Part shown: in pieces, positions 16,275 through 26,916 of the stretch
How the letters are laid out: the number at the start of each line of letters is the position of its first letter
Position numbering within the stretch: the first letter of the stretch is position 1
NCBI GenBank assembly: GCA_963789495.1
Contig: CAWBLP010000007.1
Coordinates: 1 to 64,000 of the forward strand
DNA length: 64,000 bases
Direction: 5' to 3'
Source of the DNA: CAWBLP01 sp963789495
Lineage (GTDB): Bacteria; Pseudomonadota; Alphaproteobacteria; Acetobacterales; Acetobacteraceae
Notes under the pieces: model-generated
What the model was told of the DNA's origin: nothing
Seen by the model: the letters and a program-made list of their open reading frames with translations, nothing else
Database searches by the model: none
Position numbers and translations under genes: made by a program

Positions 16275-18188
16275 ATGACAGATTCGCCCGCTACCACGCG
16301 CCGTTCGGCGCTCCGCATGCTGGCAGGGATGCCGCTGATCCCCGTGGTGGGATTCTCGGCGCTTTCGGCCCTGCCTGGCGCCGCTGCGCGAGCGGCGAAA
16401 CCCGCGCCGAAATCGGTGGAGTTCATCGGCATGGCAGCGCCGACGACGCCGGCGGCGCAGGCAACGACCGCGGTGGAATCGAGCCTGGTGGTGACCTACG
16501 AGGACGGCGCGCGCCAGACCTTCCAGCTGGCCTACCAGCCGCTGTTCTTCACCGGCGATCAGGTGCCGGACGGCAAGGGCGGCACGACCCTGGCCGGCGG
16601 CTATTACGATATCGACGGCAAGCCGATCATGGACACGTCGGCCGAATCGCCGACGCAGTTCTTCTCCGATTGTCCCGATGGCTACAGCCTGTTGCCGATG
16701 ACCGGCGCCAGCGCGCCGGGCGTCACCGGCAATACCGTGTTCGCCGTGGTGCAGTTCGAATACACCACGCGCGATACCAAGAACGCGCGGATGTACGGTC
16801 GGCTGCCGTCACCGATCGCGGTGCTGACGCTGGACCAGGACAGGACCAACGGCGCGCTGAAACTGGTGCGCTATCACACCGTCGACGCCAGCCATGCGCA
16901 TGGTCTGTGGATCACCTGCGGTGCCAGCCTGTCGCCGTGGAACACCCATCTGTCGAGCGAGGAATACGAGCCTGACGCCACTGCGATCGCAAAGAACGCG
17001 GACTTCCAGGCGTTCAGCAAGAACCTGTTCGGTGATGCCGCCAAGGCCAATCCGTACCATTACGGCCACGTGCCGGAGGTGGTGGTGAACGCCGACGGCA
17101 CGGGCTCGCTGAAGAAGCATTACTGCCTGGGGCGCATCTCGCACGAACTGGTACAGGTGATGCCGGATGAACGCACCGTGCTGATGGGCGACGACGCGAC
17201 CAATGGTGGGTTGTTCATGTTCATCGCCGACCAGCCCAAGGATCTGTCCGCCGGCACGTTATACGTGGGCAAGGCGGCGCAGCAGCCGAACGTCGCGCTG
17301 GATCGCGGCGGTGCGTTCGAACTGCAATGGATCAAGCTGGGCCATGCGACCAGCGCAGAGATCGAGCATCTGGCCGATACGTTGAAACCCGCCGACATTC
17401 TGGAGGTGAAGACCTCCGATCCGCAGGACAGCGCCTTCACCGCCATCCATTACAGCGGCAAGAAGCAATGGGTGAAGTTCAAGCCCGGCATGGAGAAGGC
17501 GGCGGCGTTCCTGGAGACGCATCGCTGGGCGCCGACGGTGGGCGGGACGCTGGCGTTCAGCAAATTGGAAGGTGTGACACTGAACGCAAAGGACAAGTGC
17601 GCCTACATGGCGATGTCCTATATCTACAAGTCGATGAGCGACGGTGCCAGCGGCATCAAGGTCGCGCCGATCGAGGCCGGTGCCGTCTATCAACTCGCGC
17701 TGACGGCGGATCAGAAGGACAGCGGCGGCGCGGCAATCGACAGCGCCTGGGTGCCGACGCATATGGCGACGGTGGCGGAGCTGGTCGGCAAGGACCTCAA
17801 GAGCCCGGACGCGATCGGCAATACGGCGGACGCGGACCAGGTGGCGAACCCCGACAACCTGAAATTCTCCGAGCGGCTGCGTACGCTGTTCATCGGTGAG
17901 GACAGCGGCAACCACGTCAACAACTTCCTGTGGGCCTACAACGTCGACACGGGCAAGCTGGCGCGGGTGCTGTCCTGCCCGGCTGGCGCTGAGTCGACCG
18001 GCCTGCAGGCGGTCGATGACGTCAACGGCTTCGCCTATATCATGAGCAACTTCCAGCATCCCGGCGACTGGGAGAAGGGGCTGCACGACAAGGTCAAGGC
18101 GAGCCTGGCACCGCTGGTGGACAAGCAGTATCGCAACCGGCGCAGCGCGGCGGTCGGATACGTGTTCGGTCTGCCGCCCTCGGCCTGA
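16275..18188 (+). CDS. PhoX-like alkaline phosphatase, Tat-exported
   Basis: The 637-residue protein starts with a twin-arginine signal (TTRRSALRML followed by a hydrophobic stretch to about residue 42). It continues as a member of the PhoX (DUF839) family of Ca/Fe-dependent phosphatases. Typical blocks include a GLWITCGASLSPWNTHLSSEE segment near residue 220, GDDATNGGLFMFI, and FIGEDSGNHVNNFLWAYNVD near residue 540 with conserved acidic metal ligands. The ATG at 16275 puts the RR motif at the right distance from the N-terminus; the open frame upstream lacks support. Function would be periplasmic phosphate release. The family also contains proteins of unknown activity, so alkaline phosphatase is probable rather than sure. 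Confidence 0.8.
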   Translation: MTDSPATTRRSALRMLAGMPLIPVVGFSALSALPGAAARAAKPAPKSVEFIGMAAPTTPAAQATTAVESSLVVTYEDGARQTFQLAYQPLFFTGDQVPDGKGGTTLAGGYYDIDGKPIMDTSAESPTQFFSDCPDGYSLLPMTGASAPGVTGNTVFAVVQFEYTTRDTKNARMYGRLPSPIAVLTLDQDRTNGALKLVRYHTVDASHAHGLWITCGASLSPWNTHLSSEEYEPDATAIAKNADFQAFSKNLFGDAAKANPYHYGHVPEVVVNADGTGSLKKHYCLGRISHELVQVMPDERTVLMGDDATNGGLFMFIADQPKDLSAGTLYVGKAAQQPNVALDRGGAFELQWIKLGHATSAEIEHLADTLKPADILEVKTSDPQDSAFTAIHYSGKKQWVKFKPGMEKAAAFLETHRWAPTVGGTLAFSKLEGVTLNAKDKCAYMAMSYIYKSMSDGASGIKVAPIEAGAVYQLALTADQKDSGGAAIDSAWVPTHMATVAELVGKDLKSPDAIGNTADADQVANPDNLKFSERLRTLFIGEDSGNHVNNFLWAYNVDTGKLARVLSCPAGAESTGLQAVDDVNGFAYIMSNFQHPGDWEKGLHDKVKASLAPLVDKQYRNRRSAAVGYVFGLPPSA

Positions 18189-18273
18189 CCTCCGGCGCAG
18201 GCCTCAGGGGCAGCGACCACAGGGGCGCGTGGAGAGGATCCTCGCGCCCTTGCCTTGCCTGGACGATGGCGGG

Positions 18274-18406
18274 GGCACCCGGCCCAACCCATCGCCGGGC
18301 TTGGCCCTGCGGCGCCCGGCCCATCCCATCGCCGGCTTGACCCTGCGGCACCCGGCCCATCCCGTCTTGGCCGGGCTTGACCCGGCCATCTGCCCCGGAA
18401 CGATCA
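18274..18406. repeat. Tandem 36/37-bp repeat merging into a dispersed repeat arm
   Basis: Three successive units begin at 18274, 18311 and 18347 (periods 37 and 36), each close to GGCACCCGGCCCATCCCATC followed by GCCGGGCTTGACCCTGCG. The last unit runs into CCCGTCTTGGCCGGGCTTGA at 18361, an arm of the repeat family also found at 37489 and 50070. The rest of the 420-bp spacer between PhoX and the exporter shows no gene. Confidence 0.7.
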
Positions 18407-18610
18407 AGCCACGCCTGTCGGCCCCACCGTTCGGCGCATGGCGCGCCGCCGCCCCGGGGCCGCGTGCGGCCCCGCTGGTCGCCTCCCGGCCGCCGGAGTA
18501 GCGCAATCCGTGGCGCGGGCGCACAATCCGGCGTTTGACAAAAACGTCCAGGATGATGCCGCCCAGTCCCCATCCCGCCCCGCGCCAGCCAGCGCGCCGG
18601 CTCTGACTCC

Positions 18611-20134
<1,524 letters not shown>

Positions 20135-20190
20135 CCGGGGCAGATGCTCGCGGCCTGTGCCAGACATCCGGCTTGGGGTGGGACGCGGCA

Positions 20191-20235
20191 AACATCGGGG
20201 CTTTGCCCCGAACCCCACCAGGCTCTTTGCCCCCT
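20191..20235 (-). repeat. Partial dispersed GC-hairpin repeat, copy 3
   Basis: This stretch (ATCGGGGCTTTGCCCCGAAC, then CCCCACCAGGCTC) is the reverse complement of the 3' end of the repeat seen complete at 2147-2390 and 33892-34080. It lies directly upstream of an inverted-repeat element. Confidence 0.6.
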
Positions 20236-20245
20236 TTTTAAGCGT

Positions 20246-20613
20246 CCACATGGGTGACACTCCAGACCGGCCACATGGGTGACAGTCTTCGTGGTTTGTT
20301 CTTGTGCGGTCGAACCGGACCCGCGTCGTTTCCTGGTTTGGCTGGATGCCGTTTCCTCGTCCCGGCCTGACCACGCATCGGACAGTGCGGCGGCGGCGGG
20401 TCAAGGATGGCCGCAGGCCATCGCCGCAGGCAGCGCGCAGCGTCCTCGAGGCGCCGCCGCCGCACTGTCACGCTTGATCAGGCTTGGCACCCTTGGCCAG
20501 GCCGGGCGGTGCGCGCCATCCATCAATCCAACCTCGGTCCAGGGCATTGCGCACCTCCAGACCGAGTGTGGGACTGTCACCCATGTGCCCGGTCTAAAGT
20601 GTTACCCATGTGG
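20246..20613. mobile_element. MITE-like element with 42-bp terminal inverted repeats
   Basis: The left end (20246-20287) and the right end (20572-20613) are inverted copies matching at 38 of 42 positions. Each end contains two CACATGGGTGACA-like words about 25 bases apart. The 284-bp interior has no intact transposase frame. Ends with repeated CACCCATGTG words are, as far as I recall, those of IS481-type elements, so this is probably an internally deleted, non-autonomous derivative. I cannot see a target duplication. It lies between a DHA2 exporter and rsmB. Confidence 0.7.
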
Positions 20614-20722
20614 CCGGTCTGTACCGGGGCGGCGCCCCCGGCTTGCGGTCAAGCCGCCCGGATGCGTGTCAACCGCCTGCCCGAGTCTGGCGGCGACCAG
20701 CGATCGGGCGCATGAACCGCCG

Positions 20723-21961
20723 ATGTCCGACCTGACTCGCGAAACCGCGTTCGACCTGTTGGCCGCGGTGCTGAACCGTCGTCGTCCCCTGGAGGACGCG
20801 CTCGACGGATTGCCCGCCATGCCGGCCCGTGACCGCGCCGCGGCGCATCGCCTGGCCGCGACCGTGCTGCGGCGGATGGGCACACTGGACGCCGTGCTGG
20901 AGCCATGTCTGCGCAAGCAGCCGCCCGATCCGGTGCGCATTGTGTTGCAGATCGGCGCCGCCGGCCTGCTGCTGCTGGACACGCCGCGTCACGCCGCAGT
21001 GGCCACCGCGGTCGCATTGGCGCGCGCCCGTGGCCTCGCTCCGTTCGCGGGTCTGGTGAATGCGGTACTGCGCCGCATCGCCGACGCCGGACCGGCCGCA
21101 GTGGCGGAACTCGACACGGCGCGCCTCGACACGCCCGCCTGGCTGTGGAGCGCCTGGGGCGAGGCGGCCCGCGACATCGCGGTCGCGCACCAGCACGAGG
21201 CGCCGCTGGATGTCACCCTGCGACCAGGTGCCACACCGCCGCCGGACGGGGACTTGCTGCCGACCGGCTCGGTGCGGTTTCCCGCGGGCACCCGGGTTGC
21301 GGGGATCCCCGGGTTTGCCGCGGGGGATTGCTGGGTGCAGGACGCTGCCGCGGCCTTGCCGGCGCGTCTGCTGGCGGCGCAGCCGGGCGAGTCCGTCGCC
21401 GACCTGTGTGCCGCGCCGGGCGGCAAGACCGCCCAACTGGCGGCGTCCGGCGCCACCGTCATCGCGCTGGACCGCGACCCGGTCCGCCTGCAGCGGATGC
21501 GCGACAATCTGCGCCACTGGCACCTGACGGCCGAGTCGGTGCACGCGGATGCCACCGCCTGGGCACCGCCCGCGCCGCTGGATGCAGTCCTGCTGGATGC
21601 ACCCTGCAGCGCCACGGGCACGATCCGGCGCCATCCCGATGTGCTGCGCCTGAAGCGACCGCAGGACGTGCGCGCCCTGACCGCCATGCAGGACCGGCTG
21701 CTCGCGGCCGCGGTCGCCATGCTGCGACCCGGCGGGCGGCTGATCTACAGCGTCTGTTCGCTGCAGCCGGAGGAAGCGGCACCGCGCATCGCCGTCCTGC
21801 TGCAGGCGGGCCTGATGCGCCACGACCCCTTCACCGCGGCCGAACTGGCGGCACTGCCGGAGGCGCTGACCCCGGACGGCTTCCTGCGCACCCATCCCGG
21901 GTTGTGGCCGGAGCGTGGCGGAATGGATGGCTTCTTCGCCGCTCGGCTGCTTCGTGTGTAA
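20723..21961 (+). CDS. rsmB: 16S rRNA m5C967 methyltransferase
   Basis: The 412-residue protein has a NusB-like RNA-binding N-terminal domain (residues 1-130) and a Rossmann methyltransferase domain. The latter shows the SAM motif VADLCAAPGGKTAQLA near residue 229, DAPCSATGTIRRHPD with the releasing Cys, and IYSVCSLQPEE with the catalytic Cys. It methylates C967 of 16S rRNA. The frame extends far upstream through the MITE-like element, but homology begins at MSDLTRETAFDLL, so the ATG at 20723 is the start. It is followed by rpe and a heparinase-like gene, an order I associate with Rhodospirillales. Confidence 0.92.
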   Translation: MSDLTRETAFDLLAAVLNRRRPLEDALDGLPAMPARDRAAAHRLAATVLRRMGTLDAVLEPCLRKQPPDPVRIVLQIGAAGLLLLDTPRHAAVATAVALARARGLAPFAGLVNAVLRRIADAGPAAVAELDTARLDTPAWLWSAWGEAARDIAVAHQHEAPLDVTLRPGATPPPDGDLLPTGSVRFPAGTRVAGIPGFAAGDCWVQDAAAALPARLLAAQPGESVADLCAAPGGKTAQLAASGATVIALDRDPVRLQRMRDNLRHWHLTAESVHADATAWAPPAPLDAVLLDAPCSATGTIRRHPDVLRLKRPQDVRALTAMQDRLLAAAVAMLRPGGRLIYSVCSLQPEEAAPRIAVLLQAGLMRHDPFTAAELAALPEALTPDGFLRTHPGLWPERGGMDGFFAARLLRV

Positions 21962-22005
21962 CCTCCGGCTTGTGGCGACGCGCAGCGGCTGAGTAGAACC
22001 ACAGC

Positions 22006-22674
22006 ATGGCCTTGCAGACGCCCCGGCACGTGACGATTGCCCCCAGCCTGCTCGCGGCTGACTTCGCGCGGCTGCGGGACGAGGTCGCCGCGATCGAGGC
22101 CGCGGGCGCCGACTGGCTCCACCTCGATGTGATGGACGGGCATTTCGTGCCCAATCTCAGCTTCGGTCCGCCAGTACTGAAATCATTGCGGACGCGCACG
22201 AAGTTACCGTTCGACGTGCATCTGATGATTGCACCGGTCGATCCGTTCATCGCCGGATTCGCCGAGGCCGGCGCGGATCACATCAGCCTGCACCCGGAAG
22301 CCGGTCCGCATCTGCATCGTTCCCTGCAGCTGATCCGTTCGCTGGGGAAACGTCCCGGCGTCGTGCTGAATCCGGCGACGCCGGTGGAAGCCGTTGCATG
22401 GGTCCTCGATCTGGTCGACATCATTCTCGTGATGTCAGTCAATCCCGGATTCGGCGGCCAGGCCTTCCTGCCGTCGCAGCTGCCGAAGATCGCGGCGCTG
22501 CGGCAGCTCATCGATGCATCGGGACGTTCGATCGCCCTGGCGGTGGATGGTGGGATCACGCCCGCCACCGCGCCGCAGGCGATCGCCGCCGGGGCGGATA
22601 CGCTGATCGCCGGCACCGCGGTGTTCGGGACCACGGATTATGCCGCGGCGATCGCCGCGCTGCGTGCCGGGTGA
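22006..22674 (+). CDS. rpe: Ribulose-phosphate 3-epimerase
   Basis: This 222-residue TIM barrel interconverts D-ribulose 5-phosphate and D-xylulose 5-phosphate in the pentose phosphate and Calvin pathways. Signature blocks are IAPSLLAADF (residues 10-19), HLDVMDGHFVPN with catalytic Asp and metal His, DVHLMI, MSVNPGFGGQ, and AVDGGI with the second catalytic Asp. Length is typical. It lies 44 bases after rsmB and is followed within 8 bases by the heparinase-like gene, so the three are probably co-transcribed. Confidence 0.95.
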   Translation: MALQTPRHVTIAPSLLAADFARLRDEVAAIEAAGADWLHLDVMDGHFVPNLSFGPPVLKSLRTRTKLPFDVHLMIAPVDPFIAGFAEAGADHISLHPEAGPHLHRSLQLIRSLGKRPGVVLNPATPVEAVAWVLDLVDIILVMSVNPGFGGQAFLPSQLPKIAALRQLIDASGRSIALAVDGGITPATAPQAIAAGADTLIAGTAVFGTTDYAAAIAALRAG

Positions 22675-22682
22675 GCGGCCGC

Positions 22683-24284
22683 ATGGTTGCCTCCGATCCG
22701 CGGCGCTGGCTGCGCGACGCCAAGCGGATATTCGCGCGGCTGCCGAACCTGCGGATGGGACGGGTGCCGGACGCACCGGCCTTGCCGGTGCGCGATCCCT
22801 GGCCAGGCGACCCGGGGCGTGGCGCGCGTCTGCTGAAGGGTGAGCTGGAACTCGGCGGCGGGGTGCGCCAGCTGAAGCCCGGCGCTTGGGGCGACAGCGG
22901 CGGCTCGACCGTGCTGCGCGCCGCGGCACACGGCTTCACCTGGCTGCGCGACCTGCGCGCGCTCGGCACCGACGCCGCGCGGCTGCGCGCCCGTGCCCTG
23001 GTGTCGGATTGGATCGCCACGCCACCGCCCGATGCGCTGGCGTATCGCCCGGATGTGACCGGCGCCCGGATCGCCGCCTGGCTGGGACATTACGACTTCT
23101 TTGCCGCCAGCGCCGACGATGCGTTCCGCCAGCGACTGATGGCACGACTGGTCTCCGACGCACGCGGCCTGTCGGCGGTTCTACCGGCCGAGGAACTGGA
23201 CGCCCGTGCGCTGACCGCGCTGAAAGGCCTGATAGCCGCCGCCGTGGCGCTGCCCGAGCACGCCGGCTTCCTGACCCGCGCGCTGCGCTTCTTGCCGCAG
23301 GAAATCACCCGCCAGATGCTGCCGGATGGCTGCCACGCGGAACGCAGCCCGGCCGCCCAACTGGCGGCGCTGCAGGACCTGACGGAAATCCGCGCCCTGC
23401 TGCAGGCGGCCCAGGCGCAGCCCCCCGCGGCGCTGACCGGCGCGATCGAGCGCATGGCGCCGGCACTGCGCGTGATGCGCCATGGCGATGGGGGGCTGGC
23501 GCTGTTCAACGGCAGCAAGGAGGACAACAGCACGCTGATCGACCTGGTGCTGAACCAGGCCGGGCGCGCCGGACGCGGCCCTTCCTCGCTGCTGGATGGT
23601 GGATTCCAGCGGCTGCAGGCCGGGCGCAGTGTGCTGATCGTGGATTGCGGCGCGCCGCCGCCGCCCGGCATCGACCGCTATGCCCATGCCGGCACGCTGT
23701 CGATGGAGCTGTCGATCGGGCGCGAGCGGCTGATCGTGAATTGCGGCGCGTTCCCGGCCGGCCAGGCGGAGTGGCGGGATGCGATGCGCGCCACCGCGGC
23801 GCACTCCACGCTGGTCATTGCCGACGTGTCGAGCAGCGAGGTGAAACGTGATGGGCTCGGCCGCCGCCCGGTGACGGTGGAAGCGCAACGCCAGGAGGCG
23901 AACGGCGCGCATTGGCTGGAAACCAGCCACGACGGGTGGAAAAAACTGTTCGGGGCGGTGCATCGGCGGCGGCTGTACATGGGAGAGAGCGGCGAGGATA
24001 TTCGCGGCGAGGACGCGGTGGAGGCCGCCGAACCGCAGCCCTACACCCTGCGCTTCCATCTGCATCCCGACGTGACCGCCAGCCTGCAGCAGGACGGAGA
24101 GGCCGTGCTGCTGCGGCTGCGCTCCGGCGCCGGCTGGCGGCTGCGGGCCGACGGTGCGCGGATGGTGCTCGAGGAAAGCATCTATCTGGGCGGATCGGAG
24201 CCGCGGCGCAGTGAGCAGGTCGTGTTGAGCGGCTATCCGGACGGGCCGCAGCAGGTGAAGTGGGCGATCAGCAAGGTGGGCTGA
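22683..24284 (+). CDS. Heparinase II/III-like protein
   Basis: The 533-residue product has an (alpha/alpha) toroid N-terminal half and a beta-rich C-terminal half typical of the heparinase II/III-like family. The C-terminal core includes GGFQRLQAGRSVLIVDCG, AHAGTLSMELSIG and AAHSTLVIADVSS. No signal peptide is seen, so a cytoplasmic or unusual role is possible despite the lyase name. The start is ATG 22683; a GTG at 22671 overlapping the rpe stop is an alternative. In related genomes such a gene often lies between rpe and purH; here purH is absent downstream and a tandem repeat follows. Confidence 0.75.
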   Translation: MVASDPRRWLRDAKRIFARLPNLRMGRVPDAPALPVRDPWPGDPGRGARLLKGELELGGGVRQLKPGAWGDSGGSTVLRAAAHGFTWLRDLRALGTDAARLRARALVSDWIATPPPDALAYRPDVTGARIAAWLGHYDFFAASADDAFRQRLMARLVSDARGLSAVLPAEELDARALTALKGLIAAAVALPEHAGFLTRALRFLPQEITRQMLPDGCHAERSPAAQLAALQDLTEIRALLQAAQAQPPAALTGAIERMAPALRVMRHGDGGLALFNGSKEDNSTLIDLVLNQAGRAGRGPSSLLDGGFQRLQAGRSVLIVDCGAPPPPGIDRYAHAGTLSMELSIGRERLIVNCGAFPAGQAEWRDAMRATAAHSTLVIADVSSSEVKRDGLGRRPVTVEAQRQEANGAHWLETSHDGWKKLFGAVHRRRLYMGESGEDIRGEDAVEAAEPQPYTLRFHLHPDVTASLQQDGEAVLLRLRSGAGWRLRADGARMVLEESIYLGGSEPRRSEQVVLSGYPDGPQQVKWAISKVG

Positions 24285-24296
24285 GTCCGGCGCCGG

Positions 24297-24420
24297 GCGT
24301 CGCCAATGGGCAGAGCGCGATGGCGTCGCCCGGTGGGGAAAACGCGATGGCGTCGCCCGATGGGGAGAGCGCGATGGCATCGCCCGATGGGCAGAACGCG
24401 ATGGCGTCACCGATGACGGG
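24297..24420. repeat. Tandem 27-bp minisatellite
   Basis: Units begin at 24297, 24323, 24350, 24377 and 24404 (period 26 then 27, 27, 27) with the core GCGTCGCCCGATGGGGA followed by a CGCGATG end. Because the unit is a multiple of three, one frame reads a repeating nonapeptide (AMASPDGEN-like), but that small frame has no ribosome binding site of note. The block separates the heparinase-like gene from argB. Confidence 0.8.
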
Positions 24421-24532
24421 TTGCGACGGCTGTCGCCGAGGCCAGGTTGCGATCGCCCCGCAATGACCGTGCGCGGCCTGACACGCTGAGGCCGCTTGAC
24501 CCCTCGCCGCCGGCCGCCATACACGCCTCGAC

Positions 24533-25450
24533 ATGAGCGATTCCACCTCGGGCACCCTCCCGATCGACCTCGCGGCCGCCACGCAGCGGGCGCATGTGCT
24601 GGCCCAGGCGCTGCCGTTCCTGCGCCGCTATGCCGGTGCCACCATCGTGGTGAAGTACGGCGGCCACGCCATGGGCGAGGAGAACCTGGCCGAACAGTTC
24701 GGCCATGACATCGCGCTGCTGAAGCAGGTGGGCGTCAATCCCGTGATCGTCCATGGCGGCGGGCCGCAGATCAACGCGATGCTGAAGCGCCTCGCCATTC
24801 AGTCCACCTTCGTGGATGGGCTGCGCGTCACCGACGCGGCGATGGTGGAAGTGGTGGAGATGGTGCTGGCCGGTACCGTCAACAAACAGGTCGCCAGCCT
24901 GATCACCCGCGCCGGCGCCCTGGCCGTCGGTATCTGCGGCAAGGACGGCGGCATGATCCGCGCCCGCAAGCTGGCCCGCACCAAGAAGGACCCGGACAGC
25001 AATATCGAGCGGGTGCTGGATCTGGGATTTGTCGGCGAACCGGTGGCGGTCGATGCCCGCGTCATCCATGCCCTGACCGGTGGCGGGCTGGTGCCGGTGA
25101 TCGCGCCGGTCGGCATCGGCGAGGATGGCCAGACCTACAACATCAATGCCGACACGGTGGCGGCCGCGGTCGCCGGTGCGCTGAATGCCACGCGCCTGCT
25201 GATGCTGACCGATGTGCCGGGCGTGTTGGACAAGGACAAGCAGCTCATCGCCGAACTGACGCTGGCCCAGGTGGACGAGCGCATCGCCGACGGCACCATC
25301 ACCGGCGGCATGATCCCCAAGGTGGAGAATTGCGTCGACGCCGTGCGCCAGGGCGTGAAGGGCGCGGTCATCCTGGACGGCAGGGTGCCGCATGCCTGCC
25401 TGCTGGAGCTGTTCACCGAAGCCGGTCCGGGCACGCTGATCCGTCGGTGA
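24533..25450 (+). CDS. argB: N-acetylglutamate kinase
   Basis: A 305-residue amino acid kinase catalysing the second step of arginine biosynthesis, ATP-dependent phosphorylation of N-acetylglutamate. Conserved blocks are VVKYGGHAM (residues 38-46), the glycine loop VIVHGGGPQIN (residues 73-83), DGLRVTD, and the C-terminal GGMIPKVENC with the catalytic Lys. An N-terminal helix of about 25 residues precedes the core, as in arginine-sensitive hexameric NAGKs, so feedback inhibition by arginine is likely. The gene stands alone between two tandem repeat regions. Confidence 0.95.
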   Translation: MSDSTSGTLPIDLAAATQRAHVLAQALPFLRRYAGATIVVKYGGHAMGEENLAEQFGHDIALLKQVGVNPVIVHGGGPQINAMLKRLAIQSTFVDGLRVTDAAMVEVVEMVLAGTVNKQVASLITRAGALAVGICGKDGGMIRARKLARTKKDPDSNIERVLDLGFVGEPVAVDARVIHALTGGGLVPVIAPVGIGEDGQTYNINADTVAAAVAGALNATRLLMLTDVPGVLDKDKQLIAELTLAQVDERIADGTITGGMIPKVENCVDAVRQGVKGAVILDGRVPHACLLELFTEAGPGTLIRR

Positions 25451-25625
25451 TCGACATTTGGCGATGATCAGCGCCCGGCAACGACGGAGGGCCGGCGGTG
25501 ACAGGCGACCAGCGGTGACAGGCGACCGGCAATGATCGACTTCTGGCGATGATCGGCGCCCCGCAATGATCGACTTGTGGCGATGATCAGCGGCCGGCAA
25601 TGACAGGCGGTCGGCGGTGAGCGAC
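25448..25625. repeat. Imperfect tandem repeats downstream of argB
   Basis: TGATCGACATTTGGCGATGA occurs at 25448 and again, with one or two changes, at 25533 and 25567. It is interleaved with copies of GGTGACAGGCGACC and GCCGGCAATGA. The units do not keep a constant period, unlike the minisatellite upstream of argB. The spacer holds no gene; it may act as a shared 3' region for the convergent argB and DUF2336 genes. Confidence 0.65.
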
Positions 25626-25655
25626 ATCGCCATCCGGCCGGACCACCCAACGGCG

Positions 25656-26876
25656 TCAGCGCCCCAGCCGCGCGAGAAAATCGAGCTGCCACCGCATTTC
25701 TTCCACCGCCAGCGGAAAACTTCCGCCCGGGCCTGCCATCAGCGTCGTCGCCGGTGCGAGTCGCGCCAGAAGGGTCTGCAAGGCGGCCGCGGCACGCATG
25801 GTGAAACCCGCCTTCCAGGCCAGGCTCACCAACCCCTTGGCGCTGCGCAGCGAAGCGGCACGGTCCACCATCGCAATCGGCACGCCTGATCCGACCGCGA
25901 TCAGGGCCGTCACCAGTCGAGACTCGCCGCGCTGCGCCGCCTCCAACAGCACGGCCTCGGTCAGTTGGCCCTGCGCGGCCAGGGTGCGGGCCGTGGCCAG
26001 GGCTTCCTCCAGCGTCGAGTCGCGCCGGCGTGCAGGCGCATCCGCGGCTGCCAGCCGCGTCGCCAGCCGCGCCCGCAATTCCTCCGCCAATGGCGGCTCC
26101 AGGTCGCCGCGCGCGGTCAGGACCTCCAGCAAATGCGTGGCCACGATTTCCGACAAGGCGCGCGCCGCACGGGCGGTCAACGCCGGCCGATGGACCAGCG
26201 GCTCATGCCACTCCACGTGCTCGATCGAGCGGGCGATCAGCGCGTCCAGGGTCGCCTCGCGGATTTGCGCGGAATGGTTCGACAGCAGCGCCTGGATCGC
26301 CATGCTGTTTGCCGTCGCCGCAACCGCATCGGAGACCGATGCATCGATCTCGCGGCGATGCGACACCGCCAGCACCGTCGAAGGCGGTGGCGCATCGGTC
26401 AGCAGCGCAAGCAGATCCTCCGAGGTCAGCAGCGGCGACAGGCGAATCACCGGCTCGCTGACCATCACCGCCGCGTCCTGAGCCAGCTTCAGGATCAGGG
26501 CGCGCGGCATGTCGGGAACCTCCTTCACCACCTCGGCGACCGCGCTGCGAACTCGTACCGCCTCGTCGGCCACCAGCGCGGTCAGGGTTTCCAGCGCGTG
26601 GCGCTGCAACGCGGCTTGCTCCCGGCTCGACAGGCTGGGGGCGAGATTGGCCAGCTTGCGCGCCAGCAGGACCCGTACCCGCTCGTCGGCGTCACGGGCC
26701 AATTTACGGTTGGCCTGCGGCGGCGCCGCCGGGTTCATCGCCAAGGCCGCACGCACTGTCACCGAGGCATCGGTCGCCAGTTGTTGCAGCACGGCAGGGG
26801 CGGTGCTCGCGCTGGCGCCAAGGCGAACGCGTATCGCCTCATCCGCCTGCGCCGCCGGCAAGACCGGCGCGTCCAT
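25656..26876 (-). CDS. DUF2336 HEAT-like protein
   Basis: The 406-residue, almost entirely helical protein consists of repeated alpha-hairpins with phrases such as ATDASVTVRAALAMN, ARDADERVRVLLARKL and ADEAVRVRSAVAEV. This matches the DUF2336 family found in alphaproteobacteria. No enzymatic motif, signal or membrane segment is seen. The ATG at 26876 was chosen because the preceding in-frame residues look non-coding and overlap the upstream gene. It follows the diguanylate cyclase gene by about 40 bases on the same strand, so a regulatory partnership is plausible, but the function is unknown. Confidence 0.7.
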   Translation of the reverse strand: MDAPVLPAAQADEAIRVRLGASASTAPAVLQQLATDASVTVRAALAMNPAAPPQANRKLARDADERVRVLLARKLANLAPSLSSREQAALQRHALETLTALVADEAVRVRSAVAEVVKEVPDMPRALILKLAQDAAVMVSEPVIRLSPLLTSEDLLALLTDAPPPSTVLAVSHRREIDASVSDAVAATANSMAIQALLSNHSAQIREATLDALIARSIEHVEWHEPLVHRPALTARAARALSEIVATHLLEVLTARGDLEPPLAEELRARLATRLAAADAPARRRDSTLEEALATARTLAAQGQLTEAVLLEAAQRGESRLVTALIAVGSGVPIAMVDRAASLRSAKGLVSLAWKAGFTMRAAAALQTLLARLAPATTLMAGPGGSFPLAVEEMRWQLDFLARLGR

Positions 26877-26916
26877 CACGTGCAGAGGCAGCCGGTTCGC
26901 GCCGCAGGAGCGTGCA

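Noticed and set aside
18274..18406. Possible CRISPR array
   Set aside because: Units are directly adjacent with no unique spacers, and no cas gene is present.
24260..24466. Small protein with AMASPDGE repeats
   Set aside because: It starts inside the heparinase-like gene, lacks a ribosome binding site and simply reads a minisatellite whose unit is a multiple of three.
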